From: Paraclostridium ghonii
GTDB lineage: Bacteria; Bacillota; Clostridia; Peptostreptococcales; Peptostreptococcaceae
Assembly: GCF_023653455.1 (NCBI RefSeq)
Contig: NZ_JAKEDR010000094.1
Coordinates: 1 to 12,868 of the forward strand
Length of the DNA: 12,868 nt
Direction of reading: 5' to 3'
Translations under genes and position numbers: made by a program
Notes under the pieces: generated by a model
Told to the model about the DNA's origin: nothing
Seen by the model: only the letters and a program-made list of their open reading frames with translations
The model's database searches: none
Part shown: positions 1 to 7,716 of the stretch, in pieces
Layout: each line of letters opens with the position of its first letter
Position numbering within the stretch: the first letter of the stretch is position 1

Positions 1-1
1 A

Positions 2-277
2 GATAATAAAGATATGAATATACAGAAAAAAACATCAGAAATATGTAGTATATTAAATTTAATGAATAACAATGAAATGAAAAGTGTAGAAATAAAAAAT
101 AAAAAATTGAAATTTAAAGGTGAAAGCAATGATTTTGAAAAAATAAAAAGTTATCTAGAGATTGCAAAAAAATTTGAAAATGCAGGTGATGCCAATATAG
201 ATTTTATAAATAATAATGAAAATTTATATGAATTTGAAATAAGTAGTTTTGTAGGAGTAAAAAATGAAAGTAAGTAA
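2..277 (+). CDS. PilN-like type IV pilus assembly protein, C-terminal part (partial at window start)
   Basis: The frame is open from base 2, so the Met at 14 is probably internal and the real start lies upstream of the window. The visible ~91 residues look like the periplasmic-type C-terminal domain of PilN proteins: a short helix (SEICSILNLM), a beta-strand pair around SVEIKNKKLKFKG, a helix (FEKIKSYLEIAKKF) and a closing strand ending in FEIS. In PilN families this ferredoxin-like domain pairs with PilO beneath the pilus machine and links PilM to the inner membrane. The next gene starts 14 bases before this stop and has PilO-like architecture, which supports the call. The N-terminal membrane helix and the PilM-binding motif are outside the window. 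Sequence conservation in PilN is weak, so this rests on pattern and context. It could be another small pilus-associated protein. Confidence 0.55.
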   Translation, partial: DNKDMNIQKKTSEICSILNLMNNNEMKSVEIKNKKLKFKGESNDFEKIKSYLEIAKKFENAGDANIDFINNNENLYEFEISSFVGVKNESK

Positions 278-686
278 AAAAAATAAAAATATAATTGTTT
301 TTTTAGCATTGTTTTTAGTTATTAATTTTAGTTTTATATATAAAAAATTAAATAATAAAGAAGAATTATTATGTAATCAAATGAAAGTTATAAAAAAGTT
401 AGAAGATGAAAAAAATGAAAAAATAAAAAATAAATATAAAGAAGATTTAGTTATAAGTTTTCAAAAATATTTTAAAGATGTTGCAACAATAAAGTATATT
501 AAAACAGATCGTAATAGTGAAAATGAAATAGAACTTGAAGGAGAAATAAGTGGAGATAAAAACTTGATATATCAGAGTATTAAAAATATAAATAATTCAA
601 CTGAAAATATTACTTTAGATAGTATGAAGATAAGCAAAATGAATGAAAATACTATAGATTGCAGCTTTAAAGTAAAAGTATATTAA
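264..686 (+). CDS. PilO-like type IV pilus assembly protein, short form
   Basis: The protein has 140 residues. A lysine-rich cytoplasmic start (MKVSKKNKN) leads into one membrane helix (about residues 9-27), then a charged Lys/Glu-rich coiled-coil segment (about 28-68) and a small alpha/beta domain with repeated strand patterns (EIELEGEISG near 87-96, TIDCSFKVKV at the end). One helix, a coiled coil and a compact C-terminal domain is the PilO layout, although it is shorter than well-studied PilO proteins (around 200 residues). The start is set by AGGAG at 253-257, six bases before the ATG. The 14-base overlap with the preceding PilN-like frame indicates translational coupling. It would act in the inner-membrane alignment subcomplex. 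No signature residues exist for this family, so the function is inferred from architecture and neighbour. Confidence 0.5.
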   Translation: MKVSKKNKNIIVFLALFLVINFSFIYKKLNNKEELLCNQMKVIKKLEDEKNEKIKNKYKEDLVISFQKYFKDVATIKYIKTDRNSENEIELEGEISGDKNLIYQSIKNINNSTENITLDSMKISKMNENTIDCSFKVKVY

Positions 687-757
687 AAGGTTTTCTTAAG
701 TTTTATGTAGAACAACTTTATATGAGAATATTTTACAAATTCTTAAGGAGGATTTAA

Positions 758-1076
758 ATGAATTATAATATACTTTTTATAAATAATTATATAGATGAAA
801 TTGAATATGATTTTGTTAAAAATGAAGGAACAAAATATACTTAAATGTGTGTAAAAAAATTATTTAAATAGCATTGAAAATAAAATAAAAAGATAAAATT
901 TAAAATTTGATATAGAAAAAGTAATTAATTCAAAAAATGAAACTATGATAAAAAATGTATAAGATAAGTATAACAACGGAATTTTAGATGCAATAATACA
1001 AAAAATGAACAAAAAATCGCTTAAAAACAATAAAATAACTTTATATTGTAGAATGATTGAAAAAAAGATGATATAA
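758..1076 (+). pseudogene. Decayed small gene downstream of the pilus genes
   Basis: A good ribosome binding site (AAGGAGG, 745-751) precedes an ATG at 758, but this frame stops after 28 residues (TAA at 842-844). Protein-like sequence then resumes one frame over from about 858, with in-frame stops at 894-896 and 960-962, and ends with a stop at 1074-1076. The second-frame reading has ordinary composition (for example FDIEKVINSKNETM, then DKYNNGILDAIIQKMNKKSL). This suggests a coding sequence of about 105 residues broken by at least one frameshift and two nonsense mutations. Its position after pilN/pilO-like genes suggests a former pilus-cluster member. No GFTLIE-type prepilin start is visible and I do not recognise the product. 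Alternatively, only a 28-residue peptide is made and the rest is chance AT-rich sequence. Confidence 0.45.
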
Positions 1077-1077
1077 T
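1046..1077 (+). promoter_or_regulatory. Extended -10 promoter for the SEC-C gene
   Basis: A perfect extended -10 element, TGATATAAT, lies at 1069-1077. The sequence at the -35 position (about 1049-1054, TAGAAT) is poor, but an extended -10 can compensate for that. Transcription would begin near 1084, giving a short leader before the ribosome binding site at 1104-1110. Confidence 0.5.
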
Positions 1078-1121
1078 TATAAATTGTATTTAAATTTAGA
1101 AATAAAGGAGTGAAAGTAACA

Positions 1122-2159
1122 GTGTTAGGGAGAAACGAGTCATGCCCATGCGGAAGTGGGAAAAAATATAAAAAATGCTGTTTAAATAAAGATGTTGTGT
1201 CAGAGAGAGCTAGTAGAAAAATTGTACTTTCACAAAAACAATATTCACAACTGTACTCAAAACTGTATGAATATTCAAGACAGCCAAAGTTTAAAGAAGA
1301 GTATAAAAAAGCACAAGAAATGTTTTATATATTAGAGGATAACAATGTAAATAGTAAGTTTGAAAGCTTCTTTAATACATACTTTATACAAGACCATATA
1401 ATGGAAAATAAAAAAGTTGTAACGGTAGACTTTTTTGAAGGTAATAAAAACAGTTTAACTAAGCAAGAAGTAGATGTACTAAAAAGCTTATTTGAATCTT
1501 ATGTAAGTGTGTACGCTATAAAAGAAAAGTTAGAAGATAAAATACTATTAAAAGATGCTATAACAGGTGATGAAATATATACTGAAGATATAAATTTATT
1601 AAATGGATTTAATCAAGGTGACTGCATAATAGCTAGGGTAGTTGAGGTAGGAGAATCTCATCTATTACTAGATGTTACAGTAAGTATATCGGAAGCTGTA
1701 AAAGACGTAATAGTAAATGATATAAATCATTTCTTCGGACAATATGAAGATTTATACAAAGATATAAAAACTTTCTTAATATACCATACTCATATACTTT
1801 ATAAGTACATTCAACAATTACTAGATCCTAATATAGCTGAATATCTTAAAACTCAAAAAAATGTTAAAGACAAAAAACAAGAAGAAGTTAAAGACATTAT
1901 AAATGAGAATGAGTGCAAAGTTTCGGCTTTACTTAAAACTCAAGTTGAAAGTGATATATTAGAGAAATGTTTAGATTTTTGGAATGAGTACAAAACTAAA
2001 AACAGTGAAATAAAAGGCTCTGAGAACGGATGGGCTGCAGCAGTAGAGTATCATATAAATAAAGAAGTTGGACAAACTGTAACTCAATCACAAATATCTA
2101 AAAAGTATGATATAAGTCCAAGTACTTTAGGCAAAAGACATAAAGACTTAAAAATTTAG
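1122..2159 (+). CDS. SEC-C zinc-motif protein with a C-terminal helix-turn-helix-like end
   Basis: The protein has 345 residues from GTG 1122. The frame also has a GTG at 1110, but that codon lies inside the ribosome binding site (AAAGGAG, 1104-1110), so 1122 is the likelier start. It places the metal motif at the extreme N-terminus: GRNESCPCGSGKKYKKCC, residues 3-20, with ligand-type Cys8, Cys10, Cys19 and Cys20. This is the SEC-C motif known from the SecA C-terminus and many stand-alone proteins, where it binds zinc. The middle is a mixed helical and strand region without a motif I recognise. The last ~43 residues (303-345) contain WAAAVEYHI, then TQSQISKKYDISPSTLGKRH, which reads like a helix-turn-helix and resembles the end of a TFIIB/cyclin repeat. 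The next gene follows after 38 bases and is probably cotranscribed. The cellular role is unknown. The SEC-C assignment is firm and the C-terminal comparison is tentative. Confidence 0.85.
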   Translation: MLGRNESCPCGSGKKYKKCCLNKDVVSERASRKIVLSQKQYSQLYSKLYEYSRQPKFKEEYKKAQEMFYILEDNNVNSKFESFFNTYFIQDHIMENKKVVTVDFFEGNKNSLTKQEVDVLKSLFESYVSVYAIKEKLEDKILLKDAITGDEIYTEDINLLNGFNQGDCIIARVVEVGESHLLLDVTVSISEAVKDVIVNDINHFFGQYEDLYKDIKTFLIYHTHILYKYIQQLLDPNIAEYLKTQKNVKDKKQEEVKDIINENECKVSALLKTQVESDILEKCLDFWNEYKTKNSEIKGSENGWAAAVEYHINKEVGQTVTQSQISKKYDISPSTLGKRHKDLKI

Positions 2160-2197
2160 TAAAACTTAATTTTAAATATACAGAAAGAGGTATATAA

Positions 2198-2575
2198 ATG
2201 AGCCTTAATTTAGGAAAAGCAATTGCTGTATCAACAAGTTGTATAAAATCTAATCCAGCAGTACCTGTATATAAAGGAGACGAAACTCCTGAAAATTTAT
2301 ATGCAGTAATATACCATATAGAAATAGGTTATAACGAAAAAAGCCTAGAAAAGGCAATGCAATACATAATTATAGATTATAAAGAATTTGAATTATGTGA
2401 AAGCGGAAAGAATGAATTAGTAAATATAGCAAAACAATACTGTGAACAAAACGGTATAAATGATGATGAGCAAACTCAGATAGCATTACTAGATAATGAA
2501 GAGGCAGAGAATTTCTTAGAAAAAGTATTTAACAATATGAAAGTTATAAGAGGGTTAATAACTCAAAGAGATTAA
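2198..2575 (+). CDS. Hypothetical protein, 125 residues
   Basis: I do not recognise this protein. It is small, acidic and soluble, with no signal peptide or membrane helix. Cysteines are at 15, 67 and 82. A predicted strand-rich N-terminal half (AVIYHIEIGY, MQYIIIDYKEF) is followed by helices (KNELVNIAKQYCEQ, EAENFLEKVFNNM). AGAGG at 2186-2190 sits seven bases before the ATG. It lies 38 bases after the SEC-C gene with no terminator between them, and a strong terminator follows at 2600-2637, so the two genes probably form one transcription unit. That context suggests a shared role with the SEC-C protein, but nothing in the sequence shows what it is. Confidence 0.75.
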   Translation: MSLNLGKAIAVSTSCIKSNPAVPVYKGDETPENLYAVIYHIEIGYNEKSLEKAMQYIIIDYKEFELCESGKNELVNIAKQYCEQNGINDDEQTQIALLDNEEAENFLEKVFNNMKVIRGLITQRD

Positions 2576-2599
2576 GTAACAATATAATTAGAATTTACC

Positions 2600-2637
2600 A
2601 TAAAAGCTAGGCCCTACAAAGCCTAGCTTTTATTTTT
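2600..2637 (+). terminator. Intrinsic terminator after the SEC-C/hypothetical unit
   Basis: A perfect 13-bp stem (2600-2612 with 2621-2633; core AAGCTAGGC / GCCTAGCTT) with an 8-base loop is followed by a run of five T (2633-2637). The A-rich left arm also makes it plausible in the reverse direction. Confidence 0.9.
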
Positions 2638-2669
2638 AAAAAATTTAGAATTAAGAAAGGCAGATAGAG

Positions 2670-4268
2670 ATGTTAAGAGTTTCTAATATTAAGTTAGATA
2701 TAAATGAAAGTTTAGATAATATAAAACCTTTATTATTAAAAAAATTAAAAATAAGTGAAAAAGAATTAGTTAATTACAAGATATATAAAGAGTCTATAGA
2801 TGCGAGAAAAAAAGATAAAATAGAATTTGTTTACACAGTGGATGTAGAACTTAAAAATGAAAAAAACATATTAAAAAAATCAAGAATAAAAGATGTTGTA
2901 GAGGTTAAAGAAAAAACATATATAGATGTTAGAAGTGGTAGTGAAAAGTTGAAAAATAGACCTGTAATAATAGGAAGTGGACCTGCTGGATTATTTGCAA
3001 CATTAGTTTTAGCTCAAAGAGGGTATAATCCAATACTACTTGAAAGAGGCTTAGATGTAGATACAAGAACAGAAGATATTAAGAAATTTTGGGAAGATGG
3101 AAAATTTAACTCAAAATCTAATGTTCAATTTGGAGAAGGTGGAGCAGGAACTTTTTCTGATGGTAAATTAACTACAAGAATAAAAGATATAAGGTGTAGA
3201 AAAGTTCTTGAAGAACTTGTTAATTTTGGATCGCCAGAAGAAATATTATATTCTTATAAACCACATGTGGGAACAGATATATTAAAAAAAGTAGTTAAAA
3301 ATATAAGAGAAGAGATAATTGTATTAGGTGGACAAGTAAAATTTGATTCTAAAGTTACAAAAATAGATATAGAAAATAGCAAAATAAAATCTGTAATTAT
3401 AAATGATAATGAAGTTTTAGATACAGAGGTAGTAATACTTGCTATAGGGCATAGTGCTAGAGATACATATAAAATGCTTTATGATCAAGGTGTAAAAATT
3501 ACTCAAAAACCTTTTGCTATAGGAGCAAGAATAGAACATCCTCAAACGTTAATAAATAAATCTCAATATAAAGAGTTCTATGATCATCCTAGATTAGGAG
3601 CAGCTGATTATAGATTAGTTGAGCATACATCAAATGGAAGAACTATATATACTTTCTGTATGTGCCCAGGAGGCACTGTAATAGCCTCAGCATCTGAAGA
3701 AGGGCAAGTGGTTACAAATGGTATGAGTGAGCATGCAAGGGATAAAGAGAACGCAAATAGTGCGGTTTTAGTAAATGTTGCTACAGAAGACTTTGGAAGT
3801 GATCATCCGTTATCAGGAATGTATTTCCAAGAAAGATATGAAAGGCTAGCCTTTGAACTAGGTGGAAAAAATTATAAAGCTCCAATTCAATTAGTAGGAG
3901 ACTTTTTAAATGATAGGGTAAGTACTAAATTAGGAACCGTAACGCCTTCATATAAGCCTGGATATGAATTTATAGACCTAAGAGACTGTTTACCTAAATT
4001 TGTATGCGAGACAATGAAAGAGGGATTACTTTTATTAGACAAGAAATTAAAGGGATTTGCTATGGATGATGCTATATTAACTGGAGTGGAAACTAGATCA
4101 TCTGCACCTATAAGGATAGTTAGAGACGAGCAGACATTAGAATCTGTCAATATTAAAGATCTATATCCTAGTGGAGAAGGTGCTGGATATGCAGGTGGAA
4201 TAGTAACTGCGGCAGTAGATGGAATAAAGTGTGCTGAGAAAATAATTTCTAAATATTACGCAAATTAA
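2670..4268 (+). CDS. FAD-dependent dehydrogenase (COG2509-type oxidoreductase)
   Basis: The protein has 532 residues. An N-terminal domain of about 95 residues (LRVSNIKLDINESLDNIKPLL) precedes a Rossmann FAD-binding fold: IIGSGPAGLFA at residues 100-110 supplies Gly102, Gly104 and Gly107, with the strand-end acid at Glu125 (ILLERG). The family-typical GEGGAGTFSDGKL follows at 155-167. The C-terminus has GEGAGYAGGIVTAAVDG (from residue 502), the second FAD-contacting segment. The family is related in fold to other two-dinucleotide-binding flavoproteins, but its physiological substrate is generally not known and I do not assign one. There is no membrane segment, so it is cytosolic. AAAGG at 2656-2660 lies nine bases before the ATG. 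It stands alone between the terminator at 2600-2637 and the Pho-box region that starts three bases after its stop. Length and motifs look intact. Confidence 0.88.
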   Translation: MLRVSNIKLDINESLDNIKPLLLKKLKISEKELVNYKIYKESIDARKKDKIEFVYTVDVELKNEKNILKKSRIKDVVEVKEKTYIDVRSGSEKLKNRPVIIGSGPAGLFATLVLAQRGYNPILLERGLDVDTRTEDIKKFWEDGKFNSKSNVQFGEGGAGTFSDGKLTTRIKDIRCRKVLEELVNFGSPEEILYSYKPHVGTDILKKVVKNIREEIIVLGGQVKFDSKVTKIDIENSKIKSVIINDNEVLDTEVVILAIGHSARDTYKMLYDQGVKITQKPFAIGARIEHPQTLINKSQYKEFYDHPRLGAADYRLVEHTSNGRTIYTFCMCPGGTVIASASEEGQVVTNGMSEHARDKENANSAVLVNVATEDFGSDHPLSGMYFQERYERLAFELGGKNYKAPIQLVGDFLNDRVSTKLGTVTPSYKPGYEFIDLRDCLPKFVCETMKEGLLLLDKKLKGFAMDDAILTGVETRSSAPIRIVRDEQTLESVNIKDLYPSGEGAGYAGGIVTAAVDGIKCAEKIISKYYAN

Positions 4269-4270
4269 AT

Positions 4271-4353
4271 TTAACAGAAATTTAATAAATAATTAATTGA
4301 ACGTTAATATTTAACATGAATTTAACAAAACTAGATAGGTGGTTTGATAAAAT
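4271..4353 (+). promoter_or_regulatory. Putative PhoP (Pho box) array and promoter for the Na/Pi cotransporter
   Basis: Six hexamers read TTAACA, TTAATA, TTAATT, TTAATA, TTAACA and TTAACA at 4271, 4282, 4293, 4304, 4311 and 4322. The first four are exactly 11 bp apart, as are the last two, with a 7-bp step between the groups. Direct TTAACA-like repeats about 11 bp apart are the known binding pattern of PhoP/PhoB-type response regulators in Firmicutes. A possible -10 (TAAAAT, 4348-4353) follows. The site lies between the FAD gene stop and the start of a phosphate cotransporter gene, which fits control by phosphate starvation. AT-rich background makes chance hexamers common, but the regular phase is less expected. 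Confidence 0.55.
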
Positions 4354-4410
4354 AGATAAGGCGCTATATTTGTAGACCAATAGCATAAATATTTCAAGGA
4401 GGAAATGAAA

Positions 4411-6030
4411 TTGGATATAGTAATTAGCCTTATGGGAGGATTGGGTTTATTTTTATATGGAATGAACTTAATGGCAGAAGGTCTTGAAAAATCAGCAGGA
4501 TCTAAACTAAAAAGAATAGTCGAACTTCTTACTAGTAATATATTCATGGGAGTTATTGTAGGCGCATTTGTTACTGCAATTATACAAAGTAGTAGTGCAA
4601 CAACTGTTATGGTAGTTGGATTTGTAAATGCAGGTATAATGAGTTTAACACAGGCAATCGGAGTTATAATGGGAGCTAATATAGGTACAACTGTAACAGC
4701 ACAGCTTGTATCATTTGATTTAAATGGACTGGCACCTATGGCTTTAGGTATTGGAATTATTTTATATTTATTTGCATCTAAACCAAAAGTTAAAAACATA
4801 GCAGAAATACTAATTGGATTTGGTATATTATTTACTGGTATGGATTTTATGAAAAATGCAGTTGAACCATTAGCTGAATATAAAGGATTTACAGACTTAT
4901 TAATAGGTTTTGGAGATCATCCTGTATTAGGGTTATTATTAGGATTTGGTATAACGGCTATAGTTCAGAGTTCAAGTGCTTCTATGGGAATGCTTATAGC
5001 TTTAGCATCACAAGGTTTAATACCTTTAAATGCAGCATTACCTATATTATATGGACAAAATATAGGGACATGTGTTACATCTTTAATATCAAGTGTAGGA
5101 GCATCTAGAAATGCTAAGAGAGCAGCCGTTATGCACTTAATATTTAATGTATTAGGAACAGCGGTATTCTTGATAATATTAAACAAGCCAGTAGTTAACT
5201 TTGTAACTAATATGAACCCTGGGGATGTTGCAAGACAAATAGCTAACACTCATACGTTATTTAATATAATATCAGTTATTATATTACTTCCATTTACAAA
5301 GTTTATTATAAATATTGCTATAAAACTTGTTCCAGATAAAGATGGAGAAGAAGATGAAAGCAAAGCTATAAAATATCTAGATGATAGAATAGTTGAAACT
5401 CCATCAATAGCTGTAGCGAGTGTAGTCAAAGAAACTTTAAGAATGGGTAAAAAAGCTAAAGAAAGCTTGGATTATGCAATTGATGGATTTGTACACCAAT
5501 CTCAAGATAGTATAGATAAAACATTTAAACGTGAAAAAGTAGTAAATGAACTACAAAAAGAGATATTGAATTATTTACTGAAGTTATCCAAAGCTCATTT
5601 AGATGAAGATGCTAGGGATATAGTAGACTCATTGTTCAATACGGTAAATGATATTGAAAGAATAGGAGACCATGCAGAAAATATTGCTGAATTAGCTCAA
5701 GATATTATAGACTTAGATTTAAAATTATCTAAACAAGGAACTGAAGAAATTAGAGAATTATACAATAAAGTAATATCAACATATGAGTATGCATTAAAAG
5801 CAATGAGAGATTACGATGTAGAGTTAGCTTGTAAAGTTATAAAAATGGAAGAGCAAGTTGATATAATGGAAAAATCATGCAGGGCTAATCATATTCATAG
5901 ATTAAATAATAATTTATGCAGTATAGATAGAGGTGTTATATACCTAGATTTACTATCTAATTTAGAAAGAATATCAGATCATGCAGTAAATATAGCTCAA
6001 CAAGTTATAGCAAATAAACTAGAAAAATAA
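4411..6030 (+). CDS. Na+/phosphate cotransporter family protein with PhoU-like C-terminal domain
   Basis: The protein has 539 residues from TTG 4411. An ATG at 4405 is in frame, but it is only two bases after AAGGAGG (4396-4402); the TTG is eight bases away and gives the usual MDIVISLMGG start, so I prefer it. The membrane half (about 1-305) is an inverted repeat of the Na/Pi cotransporter (NptA/SLC34-like) fold, seen as paired motifs: QSSSATT (59-65) with GANIGTT (88-94), then QSSSAS (186-191) with GQNIGTC (215-221). The cytoplasmic tail (about 330-539) is a PhoU-like helical domain with two metal-site motifs, ERIGDHAENI (416-425) and ERISDHAVNI (519-528). The protein should move phosphate with sodium across the membrane; direction and exact substrate are not shown by sequence. 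The upstream TTAACA array suggests phosphate-responsive expression. A monocistronic unit is likely, with a weak terminator at 6044-6075. Confidence 0.92.
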   Translation: MDIVISLMGGLGLFLYGMNLMAEGLEKSAGSKLKRIVELLTSNIFMGVIVGAFVTAIIQSSSATTVMVVGFVNAGIMSLTQAIGVIMGANIGTTVTAQLVSFDLNGLAPMALGIGIILYLFASKPKVKNIAEILIGFGILFTGMDFMKNAVEPLAEYKGFTDLLIGFGDHPVLGLLLGFGITAIVQSSSASMGMLIALASQGLIPLNAALPILYGQNIGTCVTSLISSVGASRNAKRAAVMHLIFNVLGTAVFLIILNKPVVNFVTNMNPGDVARQIANTHTLFNIISVIILLPFTKFIINIAIKLVPDKDGEEDESKAIKYLDDRIVETPSIAVASVVKETLRMGKKAKESLDYAIDGFVHQSQDSIDKTFKREKVVNELQKEILNYLLKLSKAHLDEDARDIVDSLFNTVNDIERIGDHAENIAELAQDIIDLDLKLSKQGTEEIRELYNKVISTYEYALKAMRDYDVELACKVIKMEEQVDIMEKSCRANHIHRLNNNLCSIDRGVIYLDLLSNLERISDHAVNIAQQVIANKLEK

Positions 6031-6043
6031 TATAATTATCGAC

Positions 6044-6075
6044 AAACTCCTGCATATAAAATATACAGGAGTTTT
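6044..6075 (+). terminator. Probable intrinsic terminator after the Na/Pi cotransporter gene
   Basis: A 9-bp stem (AAACTCCTG, 6044-6052, with CAGGAGTTT, 6066-6074) has a 13-base AT-rich loop. The T run is short (TTTT, 6072-6075), so termination may be incomplete. Confidence 0.65.
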
Positions 6076-6137
6076 ACATATATAAATAAAAAAATGAAAA
6101 TATTATAATTAAATTATAAATAAATATTATAATTAAT

Positions 6138-6166
6138 TTGGAAAAAAACATATTATTTGATATAAT
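6138..6166 (+). promoter_or_regulatory. Sigma-A promoter of pgi
   Basis: TTGGAA (6138-6143), a 17-bp spacer and a perfect TATAAT (6161-6166) preceded by TG at 6158-6159 form a near-consensus extended promoter. Transcription would start near 6173, leaving a leader of about 40 bases. AT-rich sequence directly upstream, including a 15-base direct repeat (6098-6112 and 6122-6136), could act as an UP element. Confidence 0.8.
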
Positions 6167-6211
6167 TTTTTATATAATAAATTTTTAACAAGATAAGGAA
6201 GGTAATGGGTT

Positions 6212-7564
6212 ATGAAAAAGTTAAGTTTTGATTATAGTAATTCAATAGGGTTTTTTAACCAAAAAGAAATCGATTGTATGAGTGAATATGTAAAAGTTGC
6301 TCACGAAATGATACATAATAAAACTGGTGAGGGGAACGATTTCTTAGGTTGGGTTAACTTACCTAGTGATTATGACAAAGAAGAATTTGATAGAATAAAA
6401 AAAGCTGCAGAAAAAATAAAAAAAGATTCTGATGTACTTTTAGTTATAGGAATAGGTGGATCTTACTTAGGAGCAAGAGCTGCTATAGAAACATTAGGGC
6501 ATTCATTTAGAAATAACTTAACTAAAGAAGAAATAAAATCTCCAGAAGTTTACTTTGTAGGACAAAATATAAGTTCTACTTATATGTTAGATTTACTAGA
6601 CATAATAAAAGACAAGGATGTATCTATAAATGTTATATCAAAATCAGGAACTACAACAGAGCCAGCTATAGCATTTAGAGTATTTAAAGATTTCTTAGAA
6701 AAAAAATATGGAAAAGAAGAAGCGAGCAAAAGAATATATGCTACAACAGATGCTAAAAAAGGTGCATTAAAATCATTAGCAAATGAAGAAGGATATGAAT
6801 GCTTTGTAATACCTGATGATGTAGGAGGTAGATTCTCTGTATTAACTCCTGTTGGATTATTACCAATAGCAGCTTGTAATATAGATATAGATGCTATGAT
6901 GCAAGGTGCAAAAGACGCAATGGACGATTTTTCTAATCCAGAATTATCAAAAAACTATAGTTATCAATATGCTGTAGTTAGAAATGTTCTTCATAAAAAA
7001 GGTAAAGATATAGAGTTAATGGTTAATTATGAGCCAAGCTTACATTATGTAGGAGAATGGTGGAAACAACTTTATGGAGAAAGTGAAGGTAAAGATAACA
7101 AAGGAATATATCCAGCTTCAGTAGATTTTTCAACAGATTTACATTCTATGGGGCAATATATACAAGAAGGTAAGAGAATATTATTTGAAACTGTTTTAAA
7201 TGTTGAAAAAACTAGAAGAGAAATAACTATAAATGAAGAAAAAATAGATTTAGATGGTTTAAATTACTTAGCTGACAAGACTGTTGACTTTGTAAATAAG
7301 AAAGCTTTCCAAGGGACTTTATTAGCTCATACAGATGGGAATGTTCCTAATTTAGTAGTAAATATACCTCAATTAGATGAGTATAACTTTGGATACTTAG
7401 TTTACTTCTTTGAAAAAGCATGTGCTTTAAGTGGATATTTACTAGGAGTAAATCCATTCAATCAACCAGGAGTAGAAGCATACAAGAAAAATATGTTTGC
7501 TTTATTAGGAAAGCCTGGATTTGAAAAGGAAAGGGAAGAGCTGGAAAAAAGATTAAACAATTAA
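6212..7564 (+). CDS. pgi: Glucose-6-phosphate isomerase
   Basis: This cytosolic enzyme interconverts glucose 6-phosphate and fructose 6-phosphate in glycolysis and gluconeogenesis. The protein has 450 residues, the normal length of the short bacterial form. Visible motifs are [12 protein letters not shown] (79-90), the phosphate-binding SKSGTTTEP (143-151), [11 protein letters not shown] (205-215) and the family signature [14 protein letters not shown] (281-294). Catalytic residues fall where expected for the Bacillus-type enzyme: Glu290, His311 (in DLHSMGQ) and Lys425 (in VEAYKK). AAGGAAGG at 6195-6202 lies nine bases before the ATG; another ATG at 6205 is out of frame. The gene has its own strong promoter (6138-6166) and terminator (7593-7627), so it is a single-gene unit, consistent with constitutive housekeeping expression. 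Confidence 0.98.
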   Translation: MKKLSFDYSNSIGFFNQKEIDCMSEYVKVAHEMIHNKTGEGNDFLGWVNLPSDYDKEEFDRIKKAAEKIKKDSDVLLVIGIGGSYLGARAAIETLGHSFRNNLTKEEIKSPEVYFVGQNISSTYMLDLLDIIKDKDVSINVISKSGTTTEPAIAFRVFKDFLEKKYGKEEASKRIYATTDAKKGALKSLANEEGYECFVIPDDVGGRFSVLTPVGLLPIAACNIDIDAMMQGAKDAMDDFSNPELSKNYSYQYAVVRNVLHKKGKDIELMVNYEPSLHYVGEWWKQLYGESEGKDNKGIYPASVDFSTDLHSMGQYIQEGKRILFETVLNVEKTRREITINEEKIDLDGLNYLADKTVDFVNKKAFQGTLLAHTDGNVPNLVVNIPQLDEYNFGYLVYFFEKACALSGYLLGVNPFNQPGVEAYKKNMFALLGKPGFEKEREELEKRLNN

Positions 7565-7592
7565 GGTTTAATTAAGGATACTAGAATATAAT

Positions 7593-7627
7593 AAACACTA
7601 TACAGAATGTAACTGTATAGTGTTTTT
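7593..7627 (+). terminator. Intrinsic terminator after pgi
   Basis: A perfect 13-bp stem (7593-7605 with 7613-7625; core CACTATACAG / CTGTATAGTG) with a 7-base loop runs into five T (7623-7627). Confidence 0.92.
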
Positions 7628-7716
7628 ATTTTAAGAATATAAAAGCATTAAAATAATAATAATAATATCAAAAATGTAAAATAATATATAAAAATAAACA
7701 TAGGAGGGATAAATGT

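Noticed and set aside
4311..4799. A 162-codon reverse-strand open frame across the start of the Na/Pi cotransporter gene
   Set aside because: It is a mirror of the transporter coding sequence with no ribosome binding site or recognisable protein; other antisense frames across the FAD, htrA and feoB genes are the same kind of shadow.
6098..6136. A 15-base AT-only direct repeat (6098-6112 and 6122-6136) upstream of pgi
   Set aside because: It is pure A/T in a very AT-rich gap and could easily be chance. At most it acts as an UP element, so it is mentioned only with the promoter.
6185..6190. A TTAACA hexamer in the pgi leader, as a possible Pho box
   Set aside because: It is a single copy with no 11-bp partner and lies downstream of the promoter.
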